NCBI GenBank assembly: GCA_937146645.1
Contig: CAKZRQ010000030.1
Span: 124,001 to 188,000 of the forward strand
DNA length: 64,000 nt
DNA from: an uncultured Cyclobacteriaceae bacterium
GTDB taxonomy: Bacteria; Bacteroidota; Bacteroidia; Cytophagales; Cyclobacteriaceae
Reading direction: 5' to 3'
Part shown: positions 36,140 to 46,354 of the stretch, piece by piece
How the letters are laid out: each line of letters begins with the position of its first letter
Position numbering within the stretch: position 1 is the first letter of the stretch
Translations under genes and position numbers: made by a program
The notes under the pieces: generated by a model
What the model was told of the DNA's origin: nothing
The model's input: the letters and a program-made list of their open reading frames with translations, nothing else
Database searches by the model: none

Positions 36140-37048
36140 ATGCAGGCGTCGCTCAAAGACTATTTGATGCTCCATTTTATCGTTTTGATCTGGGGCTTTA
36201 CGGCTATCCTAGGTCTATTAATTTCTCTGGAAGCCCTTGAATTGGTCTTTTATAGAACATTGCTGGCTAGTATTGGCGTTGCCATCATTTTTCTTGCAAG
36301 GAGACAAAACCTTCTCCTTCCGATAAATCAGATTATCAAGATTACGGCTATAGGTTTTGTCATTTCCATGCACTGGATTCTATTCTTCTGGTCTGCTCAG
36401 ATTTCCACCGCCTCCGTCTGTTTAGCTGGTATGGCAACAACCTCACTTTGGACTGCGTTTGTTGAGCCTCTTTTCAATCGAACTAAAATTAAATGGTATG
36501 AAGTGGCTCTAGGAATAATAGTGATTTCAGGGCTTTTGGTGATTTTTAGTTTTGAATCTGGTTATTGGCTTGGCCTAAGTATGGCTTTGGCTTCGGCATT
36601 TTTAGCTGCCGTATTTTCTGTACTTAATGGGAGAATAGCTCCGAAATTCAACCCTTATCAAGTGACCTTTTATGAGATGGCCGGAGCTTGCCTTTTTTCT
36701 GTTCTTTTCATGCCTATTTATGCTAATTATCTCAGTGAAAATGGATTGAATTTAGCCTGGCAGGGCTATGACTGGTTTTGGCTTTTCCTTTTGGCTGGGG
36801 TATGCTCGGTTTATGCCTTTTCCGTATCAGTCGAACTGATGAAAAGATTATCTGTATTTACGATCAACTTGACGATCAATTTAGAGCCAGTTTATGGGAT
36901 TATTCTGGCAGTTATCATTCTTGGAGAAAGCGAAAAAATGACACCTCAATTTTATATGGGGACTGCAATAATTCTCGTAAGTGTGTTGAGCTATCCAGTC
37001 TTGAACTATTGGAATAAAAGAAGGAAGCCGGTCAGACCCTTAGGCTAA
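36140..37048 (+). CDS. EamA-family (DMT) membrane transporter
   Basis: 302 residues with about ten hydrophobic segments arranged as two EamA repeats (LHFIVLIWGFTAILGLLISLE at the start; LGLSMALASAFLAAVFSVLNGRIA in the second half). FTINLTINLEPVYGIILAVIILGE is the typical final repeat signature. Family members export amino acids, nucleosides or other metabolites; the substrate cannot be assigned. The ATG follows the preceding TAA directly. Confidence 0.88.
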   Translation: MQASLKDYLMLHFIVLIWGFTAILGLLISLEALELVFYRTLLASIGVAIIFLARRQNLLLPINQIIKITAIGFVISMHWILFFWSAQISTASVCLAGMATTSLWTAFVEPLFNRTKIKWYEVALGIIVISGLLVIFSFESGYWLGLSMALASAFLAAVFSVLNGRIAPKFNPYQVTFYEMAGACLFSVLFMPIYANYLSENGLNLAWQGYDWFWLFLLAGVCSVYAFSVSVELMKRLSVFTINLTINLEPVYGIILAVIILGESEKMTPQFYMGTAIILVSVLSYPVLNYWNKRRKPVRPLG

Positions 37049-37053
37049 GGAGC

Positions 37054-37069
37054 AATCAGAGTTCTGATT
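37054..37069. repeat. palindrome at the 3' end of ispE
   Basis: AATCAGA-GT-TCTGATT, a perfect 7-bp inverted repeat that contains the ispE stop codon, 5 bases beyond the convergent EamA stop. No T run. It could be a weak shared end-of-message hairpin. Confidence 0.35.
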
Positions 37070-37865
37070 CGAAAACAAAATAATTCTTAGGCCAGTCTAT
37101 GTTGCTTGGTTTTGTTTCGAAGAGAGCAAAAACTGATGATCCAGAACCAGACATGGCCGAATAGAATGCGCCATGTTCGTATAGTTTTTCCTTTATGGAA
37201 GAAATCTCAGGATGAGAGGAGAAGATACTTTTTTCGAAATCATTAATGAGTTCATCCCTCCAGCGATTTTGATCCAGAATAACTTCTGATAAATCTACAT
37301 TTGGCTCTGCCGGAGTCACACCGGAATAGGCTTCTTTCGTTCCGATATGAATTCCTGGATTCACCAAAACCAGATATTTTCCTGTCAGATCTAATTCAAT
37401 TGATTCTAGAATCTCACCACGGCCTCTTGCTATTTTTGGCGTGTTTTCAACAAAGAATGCGCAGTCACTACCTAGTTTGGTGGCATATTCCTCTATAAAA
37501 TAAGAGTCAAGATGAAGATTGAAAAGATCATTCATCACTTTCAAGGCGAAGGCTGCATCCGCCGACCCACCTCCCAAACCAGCTCCCATGGGGATATGCT
37601 TGTGAAGATGAATGTTTGGAAAGGGAATATTGGGAAAGTCCTTTTTCAGAAGATGGTATGCTTTTATCACCAGATTATCCTCCTGAATTCCGGGGATAGA
37701 TAATCCACTGGAATTCCATATTAGCCCGTTCTTTTCAGAGATAATTTCCAAAGCGTCAGTTAGAGGTATTGAGACCATGCAAGTTTCGATGTCATGGTAG
37801 CCATCATTTCTTTTGGAAGTGATGTGAAGACCCAGATTGATTTTGGCATTTGGAAAGACCAGCAT
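37056..37865 (-). CDS. ispE: 4-diphosphocytidyl-2-C-methyl-D-erythritol kinase
   Basis: 269 residues. It is a GHMP kinase of the MEP isoprenoid pathway. The substrate motif FPNAKINLGLHI is at residues 4-15, the ATP loop PMGAGLGGGSADAAFAL near 92 and the C-terminal AMSGSGSSVFALFE near 239. Convergent with the EamA gene, with only 7 bases between stops. Together with ispH it shows that this organism makes isoprenoids by the MEP route. Confidence 0.94.
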   Translation of the reverse strand: MLVFPNAKINLGLHITSKRNDGYHDIETCMVSIPLTDALEIISEKNGLIWNSSGLSIPGIQEDNLVIKAYHLLKKDFPNIPFPNIHLHKHIPMGAGLGGGSADAAFALKVMNDLFNLHLDSYFIEEYATKLGSDCAFFVENTPKIARGRGEILESIELDLTGKYLVLVNPGIHIGTKEAYSGVTPAEPNVDLSEVILDQNRWRDELINDFEKSIFSSHPEISSIKEKLYEHGAFYSAMSGSGSSVFALFETKPSNIDWPKNYFVFESEL

Positions 37866-38179
37866 AAATGGAAAATTGAATACTAAATTAAATGTAAATG
37901 ACTGGTTTAAAATTATTTAGTCGATACTCCTAAACTCTGTATAATCTCAATTATTCAATGAATACGCGGAATAATTGAGTTTCAAATAATGAAAATCAGA
38001 AATTGTTTGGAAAACCTTGAAAAAAAGTGAAATCCATACAAAATTTCGAAAAGTGAATATAGGGCAAATCATTTCTTGATTTCGTATAATCCTATTGTTT
38101 AAAACAGAAATATATTTTAAAAAATGAGAAAAAACCATTGTTTATTTTTGGTGATTGCTTGATTTGAAGAAATTAAATA
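37866..38179. other. A/T-rich gap between ispE and the ilv leader promoter
   Basis: No open frame with coding character. It must hold the ispE promoter on the minus strand, but no clear TAnnTTTG is visible for it. On the plus strand TATTTTTG at 38143-38150 is a possible second promoter for the ilv leader, without a good -33 partner. I see no repeat or RNA gene here. Confidence 0.5.
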
Positions 38180-38210
38180 TTGTTTCTCTCAAATATGAAT
38201 TTTAAGTTTG
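38180..38210 (+). promoter_or_regulatory. promoter of the ilv-leu leader transcript
   Basis: -33 TTG (38180-38182), a 20-base spacer and -7 TAAGTTTG (38203-38210): a textbook Bacteroidota promoter. Transcription should start near 38217 and give a leader of about 165 bases before ilvD. Confidence 0.7.
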
Positions 38211-38251
38211 ACCGATGATTTTATGAAAATCATTGAAAACCTATTAAAGCC

Positions 38252-38302
38252 ATGTACCAAAAAGTCATTCTTGTCGACCTGATTATCCTCTTCGGACATT
38301 AA
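38252..38302 (+). CDS. ilv-leu leader peptide (attenuation control)
   Basis: A 16-codon frame, MYQKVILVDLIILFGH, too short for ordinary gene calling. Codons 5-13 are Val-Ile-Leu-Val-Asp-Leu-Ile-Ile-Leu: eight of nine are the three amino acids made by the operon that follows. The stop codon (38300-38302) touches the 5' strand of the antiterminator helix. A ribosome that finishes translation would cover that strand and let the terminator form; one stalled for lack of charged tRNA would leave it free. The peptide itself probably has no other function. Reading this as attenuation is an inference from sequence, but all the parts are present. Confidence 0.85.
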   Translation: MYQKVILVDLIILFGH

Positions 38303-38354
38303 TCTGAGGCGCAAGAAGACTATATAATATGTAAGAACTTTAAGTGCCTCAGAT
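38302..38354 (+). promoter_or_regulatory. antiterminator helix of the ilv-leu attenuator
   Basis: ATCTGAGGC (38302-38310) pairs perfectly with GCCTCAGAT (38346-38354), extendable to 11 bp through 38312/38344 with one G:U pair. The 3' strand includes bases needed for the terminator stem, so the two structures exclude each other. Confidence 0.8.
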
Positions 38355-38374
38355 AAAAGCGAGGCACTTTTTTT
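38342..38374 (+). terminator. attenuator terminator before ilvD
   Basis: Perfect 9-bp stem AAGTGCCTC (38342-38350)/GAGGCACTT (38361-38369), a ten-base loop and seven T (38368-38374), ending 10 bases before the ilvD ATG. It stands between the operon promoter and its first gene, so it can only serve as a conditional stop. Confidence 0.92.
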
Positions 38375-38384
38375 ATACCCTAAT

Positions 38385-40064
38385 ATGAATCTCAAAAAGT
38401 ACAGTTGGGAAATAAGTGACAATGAGGAGCATCCGGCAGGAAAGGCAATGCTTTATGCTACGGGTATGTCCGATAAAAAGATGAAGCAACCTTTTGTAGG
38501 GGTAGCAAGCTGCGGCTATGAAAGTAATCCCTGCAATATGCACCTCAACGACTTTGCCGGTCTGATCAAGGAATCCTCTCAGGATCATGATTTGACCGGT
38601 TTAGTTTTTAATACCATAGGTATTTCGGACGGAACTTCCATGGGGACTTTGGGTATGAGATATTCTTTGGTTTCCAGAGAAATCATTGCGGATTCTATAG
38701 AATCATTTATTCTGGGTCATTCCTTTGATGCTTGCATTGCGGTGGCCGGTTGTGATAAAAATATGCCCGGGGCTATCATGGGCATGCTCCGCATTGATAG
38801 ACCTTCCATTATGGTCTATGGCGGAACCATTGCCTCAGGAGAATACAAAGGTGAGAAGCTTAATATCGTTTCTGCTTTTGAAGCCTTCGGCAAAAGAGTA
38901 AATGGCAATATCTCTGATGAAGATTATGACGGTGTGATCCGTAATGCCTGTCCAGGTGCTGGAGCCTGTGGAGGAATGTATACAGCAAATACGATGTCTT
39001 CTGCGGCTGAAGCAATGGGTATTTCTTTGCCGTATTCGGCATCCTATCCAGCTAATTCTCCTGAAAAGATTCAGGAATGCAAAGAGGTGAACAAATACAT
39101 GCGAGTCCTTCTTGAGAAGGACATCAAGCCTAGCGATATTATTACCAAGCGAAGTCTCGAAAATGCCGTCAAGGTCATTGTGGCCTTGGGAGGTAGCACA
39201 AATGCGGTGCTTCATATTTTGGCTATCGCCAAAACGGCCGGAGTAGACTTTACGCTTGAAGATTTTAAGAGAATTAATGCCAGCACACCTTTACTCGGTG
39301 ACTTTAAGCCTTCCGGCAAATTCCTAATGGAAGATCTTCATGAGCAAGGCGGTTTGCCAGCATTCATGAAGTATTTCCTGAATGAAGGATTCCTGGATGG
39401 AGATTGCTTGACAGTAACCGGAAAAACCCTTGCTGAGAATTTAGCAGATGTGACGCCAATCACTCCATCCGTGGTAAATATCATCCGACCAATAGACCAG
39501 CCTTTGAAAAAGGAAGGACACTTGTGTATTCTTAAAGGTAATCTGGCTCCTGAAGGAGGAGTGGCAAAAATTACTGGAAAAGAGGGAAGGTCATTCACCG
39601 GCAAAGCCATTGTTTTTGATTCTGAATTAGATGCGAATAATGCCATTCGAGATCATAAAGTGAAGCCTGGGCATGTAGTGGTAATCAGAAATGTAGGTCC
39701 CAAGGGAGCTCCTGGAATGCCCGAGATGCTCAAACCAACCTCCATGATTATAGGTGCTGGTTTGGGTTCAGATGTCGCTTTAATTACAGATGGACGATTC
39801 TCTGGTGGAACTCATGGATTTGTGGTGGGACACGTGACCCCAGAGGCCTTTAATGGAGGACCGATAGGATTACTTGAAGATGGAGATGAAATCACGATCA
39901 ATGCGGATACTCTTGAATTAAGTACGTCCGTTTCAGATGAAGATTTTGCTGAAAGGAAGAAATCCTGGAAGCAGAAAAGTACAGCCCACTTACAGGGTAC
40001 TTTGAAGAAATATAATAAGCTAGTTGCCACGGCCTCAGAGGGCTGTGTGACAGATAAATTCTAA
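38385..40064 (+). CDS. ilvD: dihydroxy-acid dehydratase
   Basis: 559 residues. It dehydrates 2,3-dihydroxy acids to the 2-keto acids of valine and isoleucine. The iron-sulfur cysteines are in [27 protein letters not shown] and [18 protein letters not shown]. The C-terminal [21 protein letters not shown] is typical. It is the first structural gene of the ilv-leu operon, directly behind the attenuator; ilvB follows after 4 bases. Confidence 0.96.
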   Translation: MNLKKYSWEISDNEEHPAGKAMLYATGMSDKKMKQPFVGVASCGYESNPCNMHLNDFAGLIKESSQDHDLTGLVFNTIGISDGTSMGTLGMRYSLVSREIIADSIESFILGHSFDACIAVAGCDKNMPGAIMGMLRIDRPSIMVYGGTIASGEYKGEKLNIVSAFEAFGKRVNGNISDEDYDGVIRNACPGAGACGGMYTANTMSSAAEAMGISLPYSASYPANSPEKIQECKEVNKYMRVLLEKDIKPSDIITKRSLENAVKVIVALGGSTNAVLHILAIAKTAGVDFTLEDFKRINASTPLLGDFKPSGKFLMEDLHEQGGLPAFMKYFLNEGFLDGDCLTVTGKTLAENLADVTPITPSVVNIIRPIDQPLKKEGHLCILKGNLAPEGGVAKITGKEGRSFTGKAIVFDSELDANNAIRDHKVKPGHVVVIRNVGPKGAPGMPEMLKPTSMIIGAGLGSDVALITDGRFSGGTHGFVVGHVTPEAFNGGPIGLLEDGDEITINADTLELSTSVSDEDFAERKKSWKQKSTAHLQGTLKKYNKLVATASEGCVTDKF

Positions 40065-40068
40065 GGCC

Positions 40069-41763
40069 ATGAAAGATTCTCAAATGCGTGGTGCAGACAT
40101 TGTGGTTAGAAGCCTGATCGAGGAGAATGCAGAATTGATTTTTGGTTATCCTGGTGGGGCGATCATGCCAGTTTATGATGCGCTTTATGATTATCATGAG
40201 CAGATCAAGCACGTGCTGACTCGTCATGAGCAGGGAGCGATCCATGCTGCCCAGGGCTATGCGCGGGTATCTGGAAAAGTGGGTGTTTGTCTGGCAACAT
40301 CAGGGCCAGGAGCGACTAATTTGATCACCGGCCTTGCAGATGCGCAGATTGATAGCACACCTTTAGTTTGTATCACAGGGCAAGTGGCCTCTCATCTTTT
40401 GGGAACTGATGCTTTCCAGGAAACAGACGTGGTCGGTATTTCCATGCCGGGGACGAAGTGGAATATCCAGGTGAGAAGAGCTGAAGATATTGCGCCAGCC
40501 ATTTCCAGAGCTTTCTACATAGCAAAATCAGGTCGACCAGGTCCGGTTTTGGTAGATATCACAAAAGATGCTCAAGTCTCTTTGGGAGAATGGAACTACG
40601 AAAAATGTACAGGATTTCGATCCTATAAACCTCAAACTCCAGTAAGTCCTTCTGCCATCAAGGAAGCAGCATTTCTAATTAATACGGCTGAAAGACCTTA
40701 CCTACTTTTTGGTCAGGGTGTGGTTTTGGGACAGGCTGAAAATGAATTAAAGGCTTTCTTGGATAAGACCGGAATTCCTGCTGCATCCACTTTGCTGGGA
40801 TCTGGGGCACTTTCAGAAGACCACCCAAATTATGTCGGGAAACTTGGAATGCATGGGAACTATGCTCCAAATATGCTGACCAACCAGTGTGATGTTTTGA
40901 TCGCAGTGGGCATGCGATTCGATGACCGAGTGACTGGAGATTTGAGCCGGTATGCAAAGCAAGCCAAGATCATCCATTTAGAACTTGATCCAGCTGAGAT
41001 CAATAAGGTAGTGAAATGTGAGGTGCCGGTGATTGGCAATGCAAAAATAAGCCTGGACCTATTGAAGGAAGCGTGCAGCGAGCAAAGCCATGAGGATTGG
41101 ATCGGTAGATTCCGAGAATTAGAAAGCCAGGAAAAGGAGCAAGTGATTCAAAATGACTTGTTGCCATCCAAAGCAGGCCTAACCATGGGCGAGGTCATTC
41201 ATAATATCAATGACTACAAAGCCGACGATGCCATTTTGGTCACTGATGTAGGTCAGCACCAAATGATTGCTTGGAGATATTTTAATTACAAGAAAACCAG
41301 AACTCAGGTGACGTCAGGTGGCTTGGGAACCATGGGATTCGCTTTGCCAGCGGCACTAGGAGCTCAGCTTCATGACTATTCAAGACAAGTGATTTGTGTA
41401 GTAGGTGATGGTGGAATTCAGATGACTATTCAGGAACTGGGGACTATCATGCAGACAAAAGCTCCTGTGAAGATTGTACTACTTAATAACAACTTCCTTG
41501 GAATGGTAAGACAGTGGCAGCAGATGTTCTTTGATAAGCGATACTCCTTCACGGAATTGGATAATCCTGATTTTATCAAGATTGCTGATGCTTATGGGAT
41601 CAAGGCTAAGCAGGTGAGCGAAAGATCCCAGCTAAAGGAGGGGATAGAAGATATGCTCATCCATGATGGACCATACTTCCTCGAAGTGGTGGTGGAGAAA
41701 GAAGACAATGTATTCCCAATGATCGCCACAGGAAGCTCTGTGGAGGAAGTAAGACTAAGCTAA
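40069..41763 (+). CDS. ilvB: acetolactate synthase, large (catalytic) subunit
   Basis: 564 residues. It condenses two pyruvates, or pyruvate and 2-oxobutyrate, using thiamine diphosphate and FAD. The proton-relay glutamate is in RHEQGAIHAAQGYAR (near residue 48). The ThDP motif GDGGIQMTIQELGTI...NNNFLGMVRQWQ is in the C-terminal third. Belongs to the biosynthetic anabolic type, since the regulatory subunit gene ilvN follows 7 bases later. Confidence 0.95.
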   Translation: MKDSQMRGADIVVRSLIEENAELIFGYPGGAIMPVYDALYDYHEQIKHVLTRHEQGAIHAAQGYARVSGKVGVCLATSGPGATNLITGLADAQIDSTPLVCITGQVASHLLGTDAFQETDVVGISMPGTKWNIQVRRAEDIAPAISRAFYIAKSGRPGPVLVDITKDAQVSLGEWNYEKCTGFRSYKPQTPVSPSAIKEAAFLINTAERPYLLFGQGVVLGQAENELKAFLDKTGIPAASTLLGSGALSEDHPNYVGKLGMHGNYAPNMLTNQCDVLIAVGMRFDDRVTGDLSRYAKQAKIIHLELDPAEINKVVKCEVPVIGNAKISLDLLKEACSEQSHEDWIGRFRELESQEKEQVIQNDLLPSKAGLTMGEVIHNINDYKADDAILVTDVGQHQMIAWRYFNYKKTRTQVTSGGLGTMGFALPAALGAQLHDYSRQVICVVGDGGIQMTIQELGTIMQTKAPVKIVLLNNNFLGMVRQWQQMFFDKRYSFTELDNPDFIKIADAYGIKAKQVSERSQLKEGIEDMLIHDGPYFLEVVVEKEDNVFPMIATGSSVEEVRLS

Positions 41764-41770
41764 TATTCCT

Positions 41771-42271
41771 ATGAAACGGTATACCATATTCGTCATTACG
41801 GAAAATTTCATCGGGATTCTAAATCGAATCACGATCATTTTCACACGTCGTGGAATCAATATTGATGCGCTGACAGCTTCAGAGAGTAGTGTGAATGGAG
41901 TTCACAGGATTACAATTGAAGTGACTACCACTGAGGACATGGTGATTCATTTGACGAAGCAAATAGAAAAGATCGTGGATGTGATCAATGCTTTCTATCA
42001 TGAAGACGAAAGCGTAGTCTACCAAGAAATCGCTCTTTATAAGATCCCGGTGGCAAAGCTTGATTCTGAATTAGAGCAAATCATTCGTCAGCATCACGCC
42101 AAAATTATTGCTGCTCAGCCGGAGTTTGTGGTTTTGGAGCTATCTGGACATAAGGAGCAAACACAAGAATTATTAGAGATTCTTCAGGGCTATGGCCTAT
42201 TAGAATTTGCCCGATCGGGCAGAGTGGCAGTGGCAAGAAGAATGCTCACACTAGAAAATATTTTAACCTAA
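41771..42271 (+). CDS. ilvN: acetolactate synthase, small (regulatory) subunit
   Basis: 166 residues. An N-terminal ACT domain (YTIFVITENFIGILNRITIIFTRRGINIDALTAS) binds the feedback inhibitor valine. A C-terminal domain (VFQEIALYKIP-like, then IIAAQPEFVVLELSG) contacts IlvB. It adds enzyme-level feedback to the attenuation of transcription. A 37-base gap to ilvC follows. Confidence 0.94.
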   Translation: MKRYTIFVITENFIGILNRITIIFTRRGINIDALTASESSVNGVHRITIEVTTTEDMVIHLTKQIEKIVDVINAFYHEDESVVYQEIALYKIPVAKLDSELEQIIRQHHAKIIAAQPEFVVLELSGHKEQTQELLEILQGYGLLEFARSGRVAVARRMLTLENILT

Positions 42272-42308
42272 GTACAAAAAGAAAAGACCTATTTAATCAA
42301 CAGAAAAG

Positions 42309-43352
42309 ATGAAATTAAAATTTGGTTCAGTAGAAGAGAATGTAATCACTCGTGACGAATTTCCACTCGAGAAAGCTCGTGAAGTTCTTAAAGACGAGGT
42401 TATCGCAGTTTTAGGGTATGGAGTTCAGGGTCCAGGTCAGGCACTTAACCTGAAGGACAATGGATTCAACGTGATCGTTGGACAGAGAAAAGGCTCCAAG
42501 ACCTGGGACAAGGCCATTGCTGATGGCTGGGTGCCTGGTGAAACCCTATTTGAGCTTGAAGAAGCATGCGAAAGAGGAACCATTCTTCAGTACTTGCTTT
42601 CTGATGCAGGTCAGATCGCCCTTTGGCCTTTAGTGAAGAAGCACCTGACTCCAGGAAAAGCACTTTACTTTTCTCATGGCTTTGGAATCACTTATAAGGA
42701 AAAAACAGGAATTATTCCTCCGGCTGATGTGGATGTGATCCTTGTGGCTCCAAAGGGTTCAGGAACATCTCTTCGCCGCATGTTTGTGGAAGGAAGAGGC
42801 TTGAACTCGTCTTACGCAATTTTCCAGGATGGAACTGGTAAAGCAAAGGATAGAGTGATCGCTCTTGGAATCGGTGTAGGTTCAGGATACCTATTTGAGA
42901 CTGATTTTTACCGGGAGGTTACTTCTGACTTAACTGGTGAGAGAGGGACTCTAATGGGAGCTATTCAGGGAATTTTTGCAGCACAGTATGAAGTCTTGAG
43001 AGAGAATGGACATACTCCATCTGAGGCATTTAATGAAACTGTGGAAGAGCTTACACAAAGCTTAATGCCGCTGGTTGCTGAGAACGGCATGGACTGGATG
43101 TATGCAAACTGTTCTACTACTGCTCAGCGAGGAGCTTTGGATTGGTGGAAGCCATTTAGAGATGCTTCTAAGCCAGTTTTTGAGGCACTTTACGATTCTG
43201 TGAAGACCGGTCAAGAAGCACAAAAGTCAATTGACTCTAACTCGAAATCTGATTACAGAGAAAAGTTAGAAGAAGAATTGAAAGAATTGAGAGAATCAGA
43301 AATGTGGCAGGCGGGAGCCGTCGTCCGTCAGTTGAGACCAGAAAATAATTAA
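42309..43352 (+). CDS. ilvC: ketol-acid reductoisomerase
   Basis: 347 residues. It isomerises and reduces acetolactate with NAD(P)H. The nucleotide-binding loop reads VLGYGVQGPGQALNLKDNG in place of the common GYGSQGHAxA, which I associate with Bacteroidota enzymes. The RKGSK segment after the second strand favours NADPH. Metal-binding carboxylates appear in SDLTGERGTLMGAIQG and ETVEELTQSLMPLVAENGM. One knotted C-terminal domain gives class I length with a small extension. Confidence 0.94.
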   Translation: MKLKFGSVEENVITRDEFPLEKAREVLKDEVIAVLGYGVQGPGQALNLKDNGFNVIVGQRKGSKTWDKAIADGWVPGETLFELEEACERGTILQYLLSDAGQIALWPLVKKHLTPGKALYFSHGFGITYKEKTGIIPPADVDVILVAPKGSGTSLRRMFVEGRGLNSSYAIFQDGTGKAKDRVIALGIGVGSGYLFETDFYREVTSDLTGERGTLMGAIQGIFAAQYEVLRENGHTPSEAFNETVEELTQSLMPLVAENGMDWMYANCSTTAQRGALDWWKPFRDASKPVFEALYDSVKTGQEAQKSIDSNSKSDYREKLEEELKELRESEMWQAGAVVRQLRPENN

Positions 43353-43365
43353 ACCCCAATAACCC

Positions 43366-44874
43366 ATGAGTGATAAGCTTTGGATTTTTGATACAACGTT
43401 AAGAGATGGTGAGCAGGTCCCGGGTTGTCAGCTGAATACCCAGGAGAAAATAATTGTAGCAAAAGCGCTCGAAGAACTGGGAGTGGATATCATCGAAGCA
43501 GGATTCCCAATATCTAGTCCGGGGGATTTTAATTCTGTCGAGGAAATCTCCAAAGCTGTTTCAAATCCGATTATCTGTGCCCTCTCAAGAGCGGTTCAGA
43601 AGGACATTGAAGTAGCAGCTGATTCACTCAAATTCGCTAAAAAAGGTAGAATTCATACCGGGATTGGAGTTTCTCCAGAGCACATCAAATACAAACTTCG
43701 AAGTAATCCTGATGAGATTATCAGAAGAGGAGTGGCAGCAGTGAAGCTAGCTAGAAACTTCGTAGACGATGTGGAATTTTATGCTGAGGATGCGGGAAGA
43801 GCAGATCATGACTTTCTGGCTAGAATTATTGAAGAGGTAATTGCCGCAGGTGCTACGGTGGTGAATATCCCGGATACTACGGGCTATTGCCTTCCGGAGC
43901 AGTATGGTGGGTTTATCGGAATGCTTAAAAACCGCGTGCCGAATATTGATAAGGCCATCATTTCTACTCACTGTCATAATGATTTAGGCATGGCTACCGC
44001 AAATACCATTGCAGGTGTTCAGGCTGGTGCCAGACAGGTGGAAGTGACCATCAACGGTATCGGTGAGCGAGCTGGAAATACTTCTATGGAGGAAGTGGTC
44101 ATGGCCATTAAATGTCATGGCTCAATTCCTGTTGAAACGTCTATCGATACCCCTAGAATTTATGGGACGAGTCGATTGGTTTCTAAACTAATGAATATGC
44201 CAGTTCAGCCAAATAAGGCGATTGTGGGAAGAAATGCCTTTGCACACTCTTCTGGAATCCATCAGGATGGAGTGTTGAAGCATAGAGAAAACTATGAGAT
44301 CATGGATCCAAAAGATGTGGGTGTGGCCGAGTCTTCCATTGTGCTTACTGCGCGTTCAGGAAGAGCTGCATTGAAGCATCACCTGGACGCTCTTGGAGTA
44401 GAATTAGAAGGAGAAGAGCTAAGAGAGGTTTATGAGCAGTTTTTGCTTTTAGCCGATAAAAAAAGAGATATCGGAAGAAAGGATTTGATGGGATTGGTAG
44501 GAAAGTTTGTTTCTGATTCGAATTTCGTCGAGCTTCTCCATGTAGGATACTCTTCAAATGGAAGCATTAAATCTGAGGTAAAACTTAAAGTAGGAGATCA
44601 GGAATACACAGAGACTGCCGATGGAAACGGACCAGTTGATGCGGTTCTCAAGGCCATTGAAAAGGCTGTTGAGCCTCAAGTAGAATTAGAAGAATTCCTG
44701 ATTCAAGCCATGACAGAAGGCAGTGATGATGTGGCCAAAGTCCACATGAAAGTTATCAAGAATGATATTCCTTATTTCGGCTTCTCTTCAAACTCCGACA
44801 TTGTTTTGGCGTCAGCCATGGCATTCGTCGATGCCTTAAATAAAATCCCGGTAAAAGAATACGCTACTACTTAA
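43366..44874 (+). CDS. leuA: 2-isopropylmalate synthase
   Basis: 502 residues. It condenses acetyl-CoA with 2-oxoisovalerate, the first step of leucine synthesis. The TIM barrel starts with [16 protein letters not shown], metal histidines are in [14 protein letters not shown], and [17 protein letters not shown] is diagnostic. The [20 protein letters not shown] segment is typical of LeuA. A C-terminal LeuA regulatory domain (about 380-500) should bind leucine. Compare with the paralogue at 46947. Confidence 0.95.
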   Translation: MSDKLWIFDTTLRDGEQVPGCQLNTQEKIIVAKALEELGVDIIEAGFPISSPGDFNSVEEISKAVSNPIICALSRAVQKDIEVAADSLKFAKKGRIHTGIGVSPEHIKYKLRSNPDEIIRRGVAAVKLARNFVDDVEFYAEDAGRADHDFLARIIEEVIAAGATVVNIPDTTGYCLPEQYGGFIGMLKNRVPNIDKAIISTHCHNDLGMATANTIAGVQAGARQVEVTINGIGERAGNTSMEEVVMAIKCHGSIPVETSIDTPRIYGTSRLVSKLMNMPVQPNKAIVGRNAFAHSSGIHQDGVLKHRENYEIMDPKDVGVAESSIVLTARSGRAALKHHLDALGVELEGEELREVYEQFLLLADKKRDIGRKDLMGLVGKFVSDSNFVELLHVGYSSNGSIKSEVKLKVGDQEYTETADGNGPVDAVLKAIEKAVEPQVELEEFLIQAMTEGSDDVAKVHMKVIKNDIPYFGFSSNSDIVLASAMAFVDALNKIPVKEYATT

Positions 44875-44878
44875 GACT

Positions 44879-46279
44879 ATGGAAAAGACAACGCTATTTG
44901 ATAAAGTCTGGGATTCACATGTGGTGAAATCTGTGCCTTCTGGCCCAGACGTTTTCTTCATTGATAAGCATTTTATCCATGAGGTAACTTCGCCTGTGGC
45001 ATTTTTGAATCTTGAAAAAAGAGGAATAGGAGTAAAGTATCCCGAAAGGACCATCGCCACTCCAGATCATAATGTACCTACGATAGATCAGGATCAAACC
45101 ATTAAGGATAAGCTTTCTCGCATGCAAGTGGAAAAGCTTCGAAGCAACTGTGAAAAGTATGGGATTGAGCTTCACGATTTGGGCTCTGCGCATCACGGAA
45201 TCGTCCATGTTATTGGACCTGAGCTTGGGGTGACCCAACCGGGAATGACTATCGTTTGTGGGGATAGCCACACTTCTACCCATGGAGCCTTCGGAGCCAT
45301 CGCTTTTGGTATCGGAACTTCAGAGGTAGAGATGGTTTTGGCCACTCAGTGCATCATGCAGTCCAAGCCTAAGAAAATGAGAATATCTGTGGAAGGTGAA
45401 CTCACCAAAGGAGTGACTTCCAAGGATATCATTCTCTATATTATTTCGAAGATTTCTGCAGCAGGCGCTACAGGATATTTTGTGGAATACGCCGGATCTG
45501 CTATCAGAAATCTGTCCATGGAGGCCCGAATGACGATTTGTAACATGTCAATTGAAATGGGTGCTCGTGGCGGGTTAATCGCACCAGACCAGACTACTTT
45601 TGACTACCTGAAAGGAAAGCAATATGCTCCTGAAGGAGCCGATTGGGATGCCGCTGTAGCAAAATGGTCTGAGTTGAAAACAGATGAGGGAGCTGAATTT
45701 GATAAGGAATATCAATTTGACGCTGCTGATATCGAGCCGATGATTACGTATGGTACCAACCCAGGTATGGGAATTAAAGTGGTAGAAAGTATTCCATCGA
45801 CGGAAGGAATGGAAGGCTCGAATAAGAAGTCGTATTTGAAGTCTTTAGATTACATGGGCTTTGCTCCTGGCGAGCCAGTCAAAGGCAAGGAAGTGGATTA
45901 CGTTTTTGTAGGATCCTGTACCAATGGTAGAATCGAAGACATCCGTTCTGTTGCCCAGTTTGTGAAAGGAAAACAGAAGGCAGATAATATCACTGCCTGG
46001 ATTGTGCCAGGATCAAGAGAGGTAGAAAAGCTTGCTCATGAGGAAGGCTTGGTTCAAATCCTTGAGGAGGCTGGTTTCAAACTTCGTCAGCCTGGCTGCT
46101 CAGCATGCTTGGCGATGAACGATGACAAAATCCCTGCTGGAAAATACGCGGTGTCTACTTCTAATAGGAACTTCGAAGGACGTCAAGGACCAGGAGCCAG
46201 AACCATGCTGGCATCCCCTCTGACGGTGGCTGCTGTGGCAGTAACAGGTAAAATCACTGACCCAAGAGAGGTATTCTAG
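44879..46279 (+). CDS. leuC: 3-isopropylmalate dehydratase, large subunit
   Basis: 466 residues. It is an aconitase-family subunit that isomerises 2- to 3-isopropylmalate (and can serve citramalate). The [4Fe-4S] ligands are in [13 protein letters not shown] (near residue 345) and [11 protein letters not shown] (near 405). The start [14 protein letters not shown] and [25 protein letters not shown] are characteristic. The small subunit gene leuD follows after 75 bases. Confidence 0.96.
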   Translation: MEKTTLFDKVWDSHVVKSVPSGPDVFFIDKHFIHEVTSPVAFLNLEKRGIGVKYPERTIATPDHNVPTIDQDQTIKDKLSRMQVEKLRSNCEKYGIELHDLGSAHHGIVHVIGPELGVTQPGMTIVCGDSHTSTHGAFGAIAFGIGTSEVEMVLATQCIMQSKPKKMRISVEGELTKGVTSKDIILYIISKISAAGATGYFVEYAGSAIRNLSMEARMTICNMSIEMGARGGLIAPDQTTFDYLKGKQYAPEGADWDAAVAKWSELKTDEGAEFDKEYQFDAADIEPMITYGTNPGMGIKVVESIPSTEGMEGSNKKSYLKSLDYMGFAPGEPVKGKEVDYVFVGSCTNGRIEDIRSVAQFVKGKQKADNITAWIVPGSREVEKLAHEEGLVQILEEAGFKLRQPGCSACLAMNDDKIPAGKYAVSTSNRNFEGRQGPGARTMLASPLTVAAVAVTGKITDPREVF

Positions 46280-46354
46280 AAATCTGAAAGTTGAAGTTTG
46301 ATTTGTCTTTAAATACAAGGCTGACTTTTTCCAAAAACACTTAAAACTTTAAAA

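Noticed and set aside
38223..38282. An alternative 19-codon leader frame (begins MKIIENLLKPC) overlapping the chosen ilv leader
   Set aside because: It has only two Ile and three Leu codons, no Val, and stops about 20 bases before the antiterminator strand. The frame at 38252 is denser in the regulatory codons and its stop codon is placed where the attenuation model needs it.
38217..38384. A T-box or other riboswitch ahead of ilvD
   Set aside because: No T-box sequence or specifier-loop structure is visible, whereas a translated leader with matching codons and two exclusive helices explains the region fully.
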